DNA of 64,000 nt. Origin: Comamonas sp. BIGb0124. Lineage in GTDB: Bacteria; Pseudomonadota; Gammaproteobacteria; Burkholderiales; Burkholderiaceae_C. Position numbers and translations under genes: made by a program. The stretch is from assembly GCF_003752175.1 (NCBI RefSeq), contig NZ_RJVF01000015.1:124001-188000 (forward strand), written 5' to 3'. Of the stretch, positions 11,014-18,702 are shown one piece after another (position 1 is the first letter of the stretch; each line of letters opens with the position of its first letter). The notes below the pieces were generated by a model. That model was given only the letters and a program-made list of their open reading frames with translations, had not been told where the DNA came from and did no database searches.

Positions 11014-12060
11014 TCATGCTGCAGCGCCGGCGGCGTGGTGCAGCGGGCTGCCCTGCAGGTGCTGCAGCTCATCGAGACGCAGGCAGCGGACTTCGTGGGC
11101 CGGGCCGACGCTGCGGGGCGGCGGCTGGGTGGCCCGGCAGGCTGCCTGCGCATGTGCGCAACGGTCGGCAAATGCGCAGCCCGCAGGCAGCCGGGCGAGA
11201 TCGGGCGGCGAGCCGCCGATGGTCTGCAGACGCTGGCCTCGAACCATGGCGCCATGGCTGCGGCTCAGCAGCAGGGCCTGTGTGTACGGATGGCGCGGCC
11301 GCGACAGCAGTTGCGCGGCAGGCCCCTGCTCCACGATGCGTCCCGCGTACATCACGGCCATGCGATCGGCGACTTCGGCCGCGGCGCCGATGTCGTGCGT
11401 CACGAACACGATCGACAGGCCCAGTTCGCGCTGCAGATCGCGCAGCAGCAGCAGGATCTGGATCTGCACCGTGGCGTCGAGGGCGGTGGTGGGCTCGTCG
11501 GCCAGCAGCACCTGCGGATTGCAGGCCAGTGCCAGGGCAATCATGGCGCGCTGGCGCATGCCGCCCGACATCTCGTGGGCGTAGGCATCGAGCCGCCGCT
11601 CGGGGCTGGGAATGCGCACCTTCTGGAACAACCCCAGCGCCCGCTGCCGGGCCTGCGCCCGGCTCAGGCCTTCGTGCCGGCGCAGCGACTCGACGATCTG
11701 CTCGCCCACGGTGTAGACCGGGTCCAGCGCCAGCAGCGGCTCCTGGAAGATCATCGCGACGGTCTTTCCGCGCAGCCGCGACAGCTCGCGCGACGTGAGC
11801 TCGAGCACATCGTGGCCAGCCACTTCGAGCCGGCCGGTGTAGCGGGTGCTGGCTTCGGGGTGCAGCCGCATGCAGGCGCGCAGCGTCACGCTTTTGCCCG
11901 AGCCCGATTCGCCGATCAGCGCCACCACCTCGCCCTCGCCGACCCGCAGGTCGACGCCGTTGACGGCCTGGACACGCTGGCCGCCCGAGCGGAACTCGAC
12001 ATGCAGATCATGCAGCGCCACCCGGTCGCGGCGTTCGGATGGGGACAGGTCTTCAGCCAT
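11014..12060 (-). CDS. Dipeptide/oligopeptide-type ABC importer ATPase (DppD/OppD-like)
   Basis: A 348-residue ATPase that energises the importer encoded upstream. Walker A is GESGSGKS (50-57), the signature is EMSGGMRQR, Walker B is VLLADEPTTALD and the H-loop is FVTHD. The C-terminal oligopeptide extension has Cys residues (GCAFADRC..AAC) as in iron-sulfur-binding Dpp/Opp ATPases. It overlaps the DppF-like gene by 8 bp. With that partner it forms the heterodimeric motor. Confidence 0.93.
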   Translation of the reverse strand: MAEDLSPSERRDRVALHDLHVEFRSGGQRVQAVNGVDLRVGEGEVVALIGESGSGKSVTLRACMRLHPEASTRYTGRLEVAGHDVLELTSRELSRLRGKTVAMIFQEPLLALDPVYTVGEQIVESLRRHEGLSRAQARQRALGLFQKVRIPSPERRLDAYAHEMSGGMRQRAMIALALACNPQVLLADEPTTALDATVQIQILLLLRDLQRELGLSIVFVTHDIGAAAEVADRMAVMYAGRIVEQGPAAQLLSRPRHPYTQALLLSRSHGAMVRGQRLQTIGGSPPDLARLPAGCAFADRCAHAQAACRATQPPPRSVGPAHEVRCLRLDELQHLQGSPLHHAAGAAA

Positions 12061-13162
12061 GGACGATCACCTCCTCGGGGCGGGTTCGGTAGCCCGATGC
12101 GGGCTCGTAGCGCAGACAGGCCACCTCGTGCCCGGCCCGGTGGGCGGCCAGCGTGGGCACCTGCTGCGCGCACACCGGCTGAGCCAGCGCGCAACGGGTG
12201 TGGAAACGGCAACCCGGCGGCGGGTCGATGGGATTGGGCGGGTCGCCCGACAGGGGCGCTTCCTGCGTGCGCTGGAGGGGATCGGTGCTGGGCATGGAGC
12301 GCAGCAAAGCCTGGGTGTAAGGATGGGCGGGCCGCTCGAAGACCGCCTCGGCGGGACCGACCTCGACCACCTGACCCAGGTACATCACCAGCACCCGGTC
12401 CGACATGAAACGCACCACGTTGAGGTCGTGGCTGATGAAGACATAGGTCAGGCCCAGGTCGCGCTTCAGGTCCATCAGCAGATTGAGCACCTGGGCTTCC
12501 ACCGACTTGTCGAGCGCGGAGACCGCTTCGTCCAGGATCACCAGCCGGGGTTCGAGGGCCAGTGCCCGGGCGATGTTGACACGCTGGCGCTGGCCGCCCG
12601 ACAGCTCGTGCGGATAGCGGCCGGCAAAGCGTGCGGGCTCCAGGCCCACCCGTGCCAGCAGGTCGTGCGCACGCACGATCGCCTGCCGCTGCGGCAGGCC
12701 ATGCACCGTCGGCCCGAAGGCAATCGAGTCCTCGATGGTCATGCGCGGATTGAGCGACGAGTAGCTGTCCTGGAAGACCATCTGCGTCTGGCGCCGGAAC
12801 TCGCGCAGCGGCAATTGCCGCGAGTCGACGGCCTGGCCGTCGAACACCAGTTCGCCCTGGTCCTGCGCGGTGAGCTGCATCAGCAGCCGGGCCGTGGTCG
12901 ACTTGCCGCAGCCCGACTCGCCCACCACGCCCAGGGTCTCGCCCTTGAAGATGTCGAAACTCACGCCGTCGACCGCACGCACGGCCAACCGGGGCCGGCT
13001 GCCCCAGGCCAGGCCCTTGTTCTTGAGCGGAAAGTGCTTGCGCAACTGGCGCACGGCCAGCAGCGGCTGGCGCGGCCCGCCCACGTCGCGCGGATCGTTC
13101 GGTGCATCGCCCGAGGCCTGGGGCCTATCCGCAGGCGCTGCGGCAACTGCAAGCGGGTTCAT
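12053..13162 (-). CDS. Dipeptide/oligopeptide-type ABC importer ATPase (DppF/OppF-like)
   Basis: The second ATPase of the importer, 369 residues. Walker A is GESGCGKST (81-89), the signature LSGGQRQR, Walker B LVILDEAVSALD and the switch FISHD. The C-terminal oligo_HPY segment has GCRFHTRC..VC. The aspartate after Walker B is followed by EAVSALD, the DppF-type variant. The start MNPLAVAAA overlaps the permease stop as ATGA. An N-terminal tail of about 30 residues, rich in Ala, Pro and Asp, precedes the ABC domain. Confidence 0.93.
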   Translation of the reverse strand: MNPLAVAAAPADRPQASGDAPNDPRDVGGPRQPLLAVRQLRKHFPLKNKGLAWGSRPRLAVRAVDGVSFDIFKGETLGVVGESGCGKSTTARLLMQLTAQDQGELVFDGQAVDSRQLPLREFRRQTQMVFQDSYSSLNPRMTIEDSIAFGPTVHGLPQRQAIVRAHDLLARVGLEPARFAGRYPHELSGGQRQRVNIARALALEPRLVILDEAVSALDKSVEAQVLNLLMDLKRDLGLTYVFISHDLNVVRFMSDRVLVMYLGQVVEVGPAEAVFERPAHPYTQALLRSMPSTDPLQRTQEAPLSGDPPNPIDPPPGCRFHTRCALAQPVCAQQVPTLAAHRAGHEVACLRYEPASGYRTRPEEVIVHG

Positions 13163-14067
13163 TGTTTGACCTCCATCGCCGAACGCAGGCCGTCGGCCAG
13201 CATGTTGAAAGACACCGAAGTCACGAAAATCATCACGCCGGGCAGCGCTGCGATCCAGGGCTGGGTGTAGATGGCGGTGCGCAGGGTGTTGAGCATCAGG
13301 CCCCACTCCGGCTCGGGCGGCTTCACGCCCAAGCCCAGGAACGACAGCCCCGAGGCCAGGATCATCGACACCGAGATCAGGCTGGTCGCATACACGAAGA
13401 CCGGTCCCACCACATTGCCCAGCACATGCCGCCGCACGATGGTCAGCGGCCCGGCACCCGAGGCCCGCGCTGCATCCACATAGTCGCTGCGCCGCACCTG
13501 CGTGGTCACGCTCTCGGCGATGCGTGCGATCTGCGGCACGAACACCACCGTCAGCGAGATCAGTGCATTGGTGATGCCCGCACCCAAGGCGCCCGACAGC
13601 GCGATGGCCAGCAGCACCGAAGGAAATGCGTAGAGCACGTCGATGCAGCGCATGATCACGGTGTTGATCCGGCCACCCGCATAACCGGCGAGCACACCGA
13701 CACCGCCGCCGATCACGAAGGCCATGACCACCGGCGCGATGCCCATGAACAGCGACAAGCGGCCGCCCAGCATGAGACGCGACAGCATGTCGCGGCCCAG
13801 CTCGTCGGTGCCCAGCGGGAACCCTTCGGTGCCGATGGGACGCAGGCGCTTGAACATCGAGGTCGCGAACGGATCGGACGGCATGAGCCATGGCGCCAGC
13901 AGCGCCATGGCCACCAGCAGCACGATCACGGCCGCGGCGCCCATGGCCGTCGGGTTGCGCAGCAGGCGGCGCAGCACGTTGGCGCCATGGCTGCGCGAAC
14001 GCTGGGCCACGACAGGCGCCGCCGTGGCGGAACGTGCGGCGAGATCCTGGGGAGAAATGGCTGACAT
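13159..14067 (-). CDS. Dpp/Opp-type ABC importer permease (DppC-like)
   Basis: A 302-residue inner-membrane permease. The OppC_N-type first helix (about 42-62) is followed by FPLGTDELGRDMLSRL and five further helices, with the cytoplasmic coupling motif YVDAARASGAGPLTIVRRHVL in the last third. It lies 3 bp after the DppB-like gene and overlaps the next ATPase gene by 4 bp, as expected for one operon. Confidence 0.93.
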   Translation of the reverse strand: MSAISPQDLAARSATAAPVVAQRSRSHGANVLRRLLRNPTAMGAAAVIVLLVAMALLAPWLMPSDPFATSMFKRLRPIGTEGFPLGTDELGRDMLSRLMLGGRLSLFMGIAPVVMAFVIGGGVGVLAGYAGGRINTVIMRCIDVLYAFPSVLLAIALSGALGAGITNALISLTVVFVPQIARIAESVTTQVRRSDYVDAARASGAGPLTIVRRHVLGNVVGPVFVYATSLISVSMILASGLSFLGLGVKPPEPEWGLMLNTLRTAIYTQPWIAALPGVMIFVTSVSFNMLADGLRSAMEVKQ

Positions 14068-14070
14068 GGT

Positions 14071-15024
14071 TCAGGCCCTTTCAATGCGGGGGTCGAGCAG
14101 GGCCTGCAGCACATCGACCAGCAGGTTGAGGGCCACGAAGAACAGCGCCAGCACCAGGATCGTGCCTTGGAGCAGTGGCAGGTCGCGCTGGAAGATGGCC
14201 TGATTGAGCAGGAAACCCGTGCCCGGCCAAGAGAACACGGTTTCGATCAGGATGGAGCCGCCCAGGAGATAGCCCAGTTGCAGCCCCATCACGGCCAGCG
14301 CCGTCGGTGCGCAGTTCTTCACCACGTGCCGGAAGACACCCCATTCCGACAGGCCGCGGGCACGCAGGCCGACCACGAACTCCTGCGACAGGATGTCGGC
14401 GACCAGGGCCCGCACCGTGCGCGCCACGATGCCCATGGGAATGAACGACATGGTGACGGCCGGCAGGATCATGTACTGGATGTGCGCATAGTCCCAGGCC
14501 CAGTCGCTCGAGCCGCCCGGCCCGGCACCGGTGGCCGGCAGCCACATCAGCTGGCTCGAGAAGATGATGACCAGCACCATGCCCAGCCAGTAGTGCGGCA
14601 CGCTCACGCCGACGATCGCCATCAGCGAAGCCAGCCGGTCGCCCCAGGAGTTGCGGAAATAGCCGGCGACGAACCCGAACAGCGAACCCAGCGCAAAACC
14701 GATGAGCGTGGCCATGACGGCCAGCATCACGGTGTTGCCGACGGCCTTGAACACCTCGGCGGTCACCGGCCGGCTGGTCGCGATCGACGTTCCCAGATCG
14801 CCGTGCAACGCACGCCACAGCCAGTACACGAACTGCTCGGGCAGGCTGCGGTCGAAACCGTAGAGCCGCATCATCTGCTGCTGCAGCTCGGCCGATGCGT
14901 CGGCCGGCAGGATGGACACCAGCGGATCGCCCGGCGAGATGTGCACCAGCATGAAACACAGGAAGGACACGCCCAGCATGATGGGCAAGGCATAGGCCAG
15001 GCGTCGGATCAGATAGACAGGCAT
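14071..15024 (-). CDS. Dpp/Opp-type ABC importer permease (DppB-like)
   Basis: A 317-residue permease with the DppB hallmarks: N-terminal MPVYLIRRLAYALPIM, the HISPGDP motif, LYGFDRSLPEQ and the coupling helix FVVGLRARGLSEWGVF. The ATG at 15022-15024 was chosen because AAGGG stands 8 bp upstream; an in-frame ATG at 15043-15045 would add MNEQGST but lacks a ribosome-binding site. It forms the transport channel with the DppC-like subunit. Confidence 0.92.
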   Translation of the reverse strand: MPVYLIRRLAYALPIMLGVSFLCFMLVHISPGDPLVSILPADASAELQQQMMRLYGFDRSLPEQFVYWLWRALHGDLGTSIATSRPVTAEVFKAVGNTVMLAVMATLIGFALGSLFGFVAGYFRNSWGDRLASLMAIVGVSVPHYWLGMVLVIIFSSQLMWLPATGAGPGGSSDWAWDYAHIQYMILPAVTMSFIPMGIVARTVRALVADILSQEFVVGLRARGLSEWGVFRHVVKNCAPTALAVMGLQLGYLLGGSILIETVFSWPGTGFLLNQAIFQRDLPLLQGTILVLALFFVALNLLVDVLQALLDPRIERA

Positions 15025-15127
15025 CGTGGACCCTTGTTCGTTCATCGCATGCGGTGCAGGCCCCAGGGCTCAGGGGCTTGCACCAACCGGCCCCGGCACG
15101 CACGCCCTGCGCGCCCGGGGCCTTCTC

Positions 15128-15141
15128 GAGCCCGGGGGCTC
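15128..15141 (-). repeat. Hairpin over the end of the binding-protein gene
   Basis: GAGCCC-GG-GGGCTC is a perfect inverted repeat (arms 15128-15133 and 15136-15141) that overlaps the stop codon of the binding-protein gene. It has no following T-run. Such structures after binding-protein genes often protect the upstream message and lower permease expression. Confidence 0.4.
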
Positions 15142-16813
15142 AGTCCATCGACAGCGTGGCCAGGTCGATGAACCAGCTCTTGGGCTGGACCACGCCCTTG
15201 ACCTTGGCCGAGATCGCGCGCGGGCCGACGTCATGCGCCACGAACAGGAACGGGGCCTGGTCCACGATGTGCGCATGGAGATTGGCCAGTGCGGCGTCGC
15301 GGGCCTTGTCGTCGAACGTGGTGCGGGCCTTGTCGACCAGCTCGTCCATCTTGGGCTCGCTGTAGAAACCCCAGTTGTTGGAGACCGGCGGTTGCGCCTT
15401 GGTGCTCACGAAACGCACCATGGCAAAGAACGGATCCATCGTGGCCGCACTGACGTTGGTGGCGTGTGCGCCATGCGCCGTCGGGTCCTTGGCCCCCAGG
15501 CGCCAGCTCGAGAACAGCGTGTTCCACTCCACCACGTCGAACTCGACATCGAAATAGCAGGCCTTGAGGCTCTGCTGGATGAACTCGTTCATCGGCAGCG
15601 GCTGCATCTGGCCCGAGCCCGAAGCCGAGGTCTGAACCTTGACCTTGGCGGGCTTGGCCGCCGAGTAACCGGCCTCCTGCATCAGCTTCTGAGCGGCAGG
15701 CGCGTCGTACTTGATCTGGAAGGTCGGCGTGCCGCGCCAGGGATCGCCCGGCTCGGCGATGCCGGTGGCCTCGACCATCAGGCCGCCCAGCAATTCCTTG
15801 AGTGCCGTGCGGTTGAGGCACAGGTTGGCGGCCTGCCGCACCTTCAGGTCCTTGAAAGGCGAGTCCGGCAGCATGGAGAACTGCCAGGGCCACAGGTGAG
15901 GCTGCAGGTTGGCGTAGAGCTTGAAGCCGCGGGCCTTGATGGCCTCGACCGCGTCGGGTGCCGGGGCCTCGATCCAGTCGACCTGGCCCGACATGAGGGC
16001 TGCCGTGCGTGCGCTGGCTTCGGGCAGGGGCAGCAGCACCACGCGGTCGATGCGGGGGCGGCGCTTTTCATCCCAGTAGGCGGGGTTCTTCACGATTTCC
16101 AGGCGCTCGCGCGGCACCAGCCGGGTCTGCCGGAAAGGGCCGGTTCCAGAGGGGTCGGCCGCAAAGGCGGCCCAGGCCTGCTTGCTGCGCTCGGCCTTGT
16201 CGGTCACCGAGGCCGCCACGGCATCCAGCTTCTTCTGCCAGTGCACGGGCGACGCCATGAAGAGGTTGGTCAGGTTGATGGGCAGGAAGGAGTCGGGTTC
16301 GGAGGTCGTGAGCTCGACCGTCAGGTCGTCGATCTTGCGCGCCGTGCGCAACGTGGGCATGCGCGAGGCCGTGACGCCGATCTGCGCCGGGTCGTACTGC
16401 GCAGCGGTCTTGTCCAGCACCTTGCCCACGTTCCAGACCACGGCATCGGCATTGAACGGAGAGCCGTCGTGGAACAGCACGCCGGGGCGCAGCTTGAAGA
16501 CCCACTTGGTCTTGTCGCTGGCGTCGACCGCCCAAGACAATGCCAGATCGGGAATGACCACGCTGGCCTTCGTTTCCGAGCTCAGATCCCACTGCGTGAG
16601 ACTGTCGTAGAGCGGAATGCCGGTGAAGCGGTTGCCCTCGTAGCCCTGGTCGGGCTGTCCGGAGGTGCGCGGGATGTCCCCCGCCGTCATGCCGATACGC
16701 AGGACTTTTTCCTGGGCCCAGGCGGCAGAGCAACCTGCAGCCGCCAGCGACGCGGCCAGCGCCAGTCGCCGCAGGGCGGTTGCGCGGAAAAGGTGCAGTG
16801 GGAAACGACTCAC
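15140..16813 (-). CDS. Dpp/Opp-type periplasmic substrate-binding protein (SBP_bac_5 family)
   Basis: The 557-residue first gene of the seven-gene importer-hydrolase operon. The signal peptide (about 1-34) ends AAAGCSAAWAQ, so it could be a lipoprotein (Cys28) or be cut after AWA. The mature part has the family pattern PDLALSWAVD..TKWVFKLRPGVLFHDGSPFNADAVVWN. The start is GTG (16811-16813) with GGAGG at 16820-16824. A sigma-54-type promoter lies about 42 bp upstream. The ligand is unknown; the amidase and M20 hydrolase downstream suggest an amide- or ureido-containing peptide-like compound. Confidence 0.92.
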   Translation of the reverse strand: MSRFPLHLFRATALRRLALAASLAAAGCSAAWAQEKVLRIGMTAGDIPRTSGQPDQGYEGNRFTGIPLYDSLTQWDLSSETKASVVIPDLALSWAVDASDKTKWVFKLRPGVLFHDGSPFNADAVVWNVGKVLDKTAAQYDPAQIGVTASRMPTLRTARKIDDLTVELTTSEPDSFLPINLTNLFMASPVHWQKKLDAVAASVTDKAERSKQAWAAFAADPSGTGPFRQTRLVPRERLEIVKNPAYWDEKRRPRIDRVVLLPLPEASARTAALMSGQVDWIEAPAPDAVEAIKARGFKLYANLQPHLWPWQFSMLPDSPFKDLKVRQAANLCLNRTALKELLGGLMVEATGIAEPGDPWRGTPTFQIKYDAPAAQKLMQEAGYSAAKPAKVKVQTSASGSGQMQPLPMNEFIQQSLKACYFDVEFDVVEWNTLFSSWRLGAKDPTAHGAHATNVSAATMDPFFAMVRFVSTKAQPPVSNNWGFYSEPKMDELVDKARTTFDDKARDAALANLHAHIVDQAPFLFVAHDVGPRAISAKVKGVVQPKSWFIDLATLSMD

Positions 16814-16854
16814 GGAAAACCTCCAGACGGATCGATTGGGAATGACTGCTGCCT

Positions 16855-16870
16855 AGCAACTGCCATGCCA
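16855..16870 (-). promoter_or_regulatory. Sigma-54 (RpoN) -24/-12 promoter of the Dpp-amidase operon
   Basis: The minus strand reads TGGCATGGCAGTTGCT. This matches the RpoN core TGGCACG-N4-TTGCW with one mismatch, and the invariant GG (16868-16869) and GC (16856-16857) are separated by exactly 10 bp. Predicted transcription start is about 16844, giving a leader of about 31 nt before the GTG start. Such promoters need an ATP-driven enhancer-binding activator; none is encoded in this window. Confidence 0.65.
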
Positions 16871-16882
16871 GCCAAAATCCAT

Positions 16883-16899
16883 AAATCGATAAACGATTT
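16883..16899. promoter_or_regulatory. Palindromic operator 1
   Basis: AAATCG-ATAAA-CGATTT: perfect 6-bp arms around a 5-bp spacer, centred about 47 bp upstream of the predicted sigma-54 start. It shares the 13-mer ATCGATAAACGAT with operator 2, including the asymmetric spacer, which argues for one binding protein. Confidence 0.55.
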
Positions 16900-17063
16900 C
16901 CAGAGGCCTATTTCGCGGATTCAAACACAAAGAACAGCGGCATTCGTTCAGTGCCGTATCGGACACAAAACGAAGATGCGCCAAGTTGGCGCCTTTTTGC
17001 ACCCATGTGGGCATTTCTCTGCCCAAGAAACGGGCTGGAACACCAGAACACCTTCGCCAGTCA

Positions 17064-17080
17064 ATATCGATAAACGATAT
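17064..17080. promoter_or_regulatory. Palindromic operator 2
   Basis: ATATCG-ATAAA-CGATAT: perfect 6-bp arms around the same ATAAA spacer in the same orientation as operator 1, 181 bp away. It is centred about 228 bp upstream of the predicted start, within the range of enhancer sites. Confidence 0.55.
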
Positions 17081-17155
17081 CAATGATTCATATCATGCTG
17101 ATCTGACGCCCAATGCGGACGAGAGCCCGCCGCGTGACCTCATGCCTCTGCCTCG

Positions 17156-17485
17156 TCAATGCGCAGCGGATTTCGAAAACAGGTTGATGACGACCACCCC
17201 TGCGATGATCAGGCCCATGCCGGCCAGTGCTGCGGCATCGAGCCGCTGCTTGTAGACCAGCCACGAGACCAGCGAGATGAGCACGATGCCCGCCCCCGAC
17301 CAGATCGCATAGGCCACGCCGGTGGGCAAGGTACGCAGCGTGATGGTCAGGCAGTAGAAAGAGGCGACGTAACCCGCGACCGTGGCCACCGAGGGCCAAA
17401 GCCGGGTGAAGCTGTCGGAGGCCTTGAGGCAGGTGGTGGCGATCACCTCCAGCACGATGGCGGCGGCCAGATACGCATAAGTCAT
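17156..17485 (-). CDS. Small multidrug resistance (SMR) efflux protein, EmrE type
   Basis: A 109-residue protein with four transmembrane helices that exports cationic drugs against protons as an antiparallel dimer. It aligns closely with EmrE: the essential membrane Glu is Glu13 (IVLEVIAT), Trp62 lies in YAIWSGAGIVLISL, and FTRLWPSV and RTLPTGVAYA are conserved. The ending INLFSKS is typical. ATG 17483-17485 was chosen; longer frames add a Pro/Arg-rich non-membrane head. A GGTTGTG/CACAACC inverted repeat lies about 20 bp upstream. No guanidine-riboswitch motif was seen. Confidence 0.93.
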   Translation of the reverse strand: MTYAYLAAAIVLEVIATTCLKASDSFTRLWPSVATVAGYVASFYCLTITLRTLPTGVAYAIWSGAGIVLISLVSWLVYKQRLDAAALAGMGLIIAGVVVINLFSKSAAH

Positions 17486-17504
17486 GGATGAGGGCTTCTT
17501 CAAA

Positions 17505-17533
17505 GGTTGTGCGGGCCAATGACGGCCACAACC
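17505..17533. promoter_or_regulatory. Inverted repeat upstream of the SMR gene
   Basis: GGTTGTG (17505-17511) and CACAACC (17527-17533) are perfect 7-bp arms 15 bp apart, 20 bp before the SMR start codon. It could be a repressor operator or a leader stem-loop. Nothing identifies the regulator. Confidence 0.35.
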
Positions 17534-17724
17534 GGATCGTAGCGTGGCGCCAGGACGGTGCACGCACGGGACTCGCGCCGGCTCGGCGCCGGCCTGCACG
17601 CGGCGCCGTCCGACGGGGCTTTGTGCTAGCCTACGGCTCTCAATGCTGGCCGCGACGCTCCGACGCTAATCCCTGTCGATCCCGGTCCGCCACCTTTCTC
17701 GCTTCATCCTTGCCTAATCCCTTC

Positions 17725-18645
17725 ATGCGAACCAACCAATGCCGGATTGCCGTCTTCTACGACGGCACCTACCTCGCCAAAGTCCGAACCTATTACCTGA
17801 TGCAGCATGCCAGACGTGCGCATCTGTCCATCAAGGGCCTGCACCAGTTCATCGAGGCCGAGGCCGCGCGTCATGAAAAGATGGACGCCGATCACTGCCG
17901 CATCGTCGACGCCGCGCATTTCCGCGGCCGCCTCAGCGCCCAGCAGGCCATGGAGCAGGACCGCCTGTTCGCCGAACGCGTGTTCGACGACGTGCTCATG
18001 CGGGCCGGCGTGGTGCAGCATCACCAGCATCTGGCCACGCGGCAAGACGGCTCGTTCGAGGAAAAGCGCGTCGACGTCTGGCTGGCGCTGGAGGCCTACG
18101 AGTACGCCACGCTGAAGAAACCGGACGTGATCGTGCTGGTCACCGGCGATGCCGACTTCGTGCCGCTGGTGCAGAAGCTCAACACCCTGGGCGTGCGCGT
18201 CATGGTCCTGGGCTGGGAATTCACCTACGAGCACGAAGGCCTGACCAAGAGCAGCCGCATTTCCTACGACCTGGTCGAACACGCCAACTACCCCATCCTC
18301 ATGCACCAGGAGATCGATGCGCGCAGCAACGACCCCCTGGTCGACGGCATGTTCATCCCGCGCCAGGAGCCGCGCGAGAACCGCGTGGCGCAGCAGGACA
18401 AGCCGCGGCGCACCGGCAAGAACTGGTGCACCGGCACCATCGTCAACCTGCGCACGCAGCGCGACTACGGTTTCATCAAGCCCGACGATGCGGACGAGGA
18501 CGGCAACGACGGCAACGTGTTTTTCCATCACAGCCACCTCAAGGGCCTGGACCGCGACGACCTCGAAGTCGGCCTGCACGTGCGCTACGAACTGCGCGCC
18601 ACCGACCGCGAACCCGCGGCTTTCGAGGTGCAGAAGCTGGACTGA
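17725..18645 (+). CDS. NYN-domain (LabA/PIN-like) protein with C-terminal cold-shock domain
   Basis: A 306-residue probable RNA-binding ribonuclease. The N-terminal NYN domain (about 5-200) has the acidic residues expected of PIN-like nucleases: AVFYDGTY near the start, EKRVDVWLALEAYEYA and VLVTGDADFVPLV. The C-terminal part (about 232-306) is a cold-shock OB fold with RNP1-like YGFIK and RNP2-like NVFFHHSHL; an Asp-rich insertion sits between them. ATG 17725 gives MRTNQCRIAVFYDGTY and a compact domain; longer frames add low-complexity residues. The RNA target is unknown. It is divergent from the SMR gene and appears monocistronic. Confidence 0.82.
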   Translation: MRTNQCRIAVFYDGTYLAKVRTYYLMQHARRAHLSIKGLHQFIEAEAARHEKMDADHCRIVDAAHFRGRLSAQQAMEQDRLFAERVFDDVLMRAGVVQHHQHLATRQDGSFEEKRVDVWLALEAYEYATLKKPDVIVLVTGDADFVPLVQKLNTLGVRVMVLGWEFTYEHEGLTKSSRISYDLVEHANYPILMHQEIDARSNDPLVDGMFIPRQEPRENRVAQQDKPRRTGKNWCTGTIVNLRTQRDYGFIKPDDADEDGNDGNVFFHHSHLKGLDRDDLEVGLHVRYELRATDREPAAFEVQKLD

Positions 18646-18702
18646 CGCCGCCGCTCGTCCCTGCGCCCGGACACGAGACACCAGCGGCCTGCCGGCCCCG
18701 TC

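Larger units (their letters stand above)
16814..17155. promoter_or_regulatory. 342-bp control region of the Dpp-amidase operon
   Basis: No gene is supported here. From the operon outward it holds the ribosome-binding site, a sigma-54-type promoter (16855-16870), palindrome 1 (16883-16899), a GCGCCAA-G-TTGGCGC hairpin followed by five Ts on the plus strand (16978-16998), and palindrome 2 (17064-17080). The SMR gene on the same strand ends just to the right, so its transcript would enter this region. Confidence 0.6.

Noticed and set aside
16978-16998. GCGCCAA-G-TTGGCGC followed by CTTTTT as a plus-strand terminator
   Set aside because: No plus-strand gene precedes it. On the minus strand, where the SMR transcript arrives, the T-run is absent. 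Kept only as a hairpin within the control region.
15026-17086. A 686-codon plus-strand frame opposite the SBP_bac_5 gene
   Set aside because: The minus-strand protein has a signal peptide and family motifs; the plus frame resembles other antisense translations in composition.
17486-17724. Possible guanidine riboswitch upstream of the SMR gene
   Set aside because: The conserved ykkC-type motifs were not found, and the protein resembles EmrE rather than guanidine exporters.
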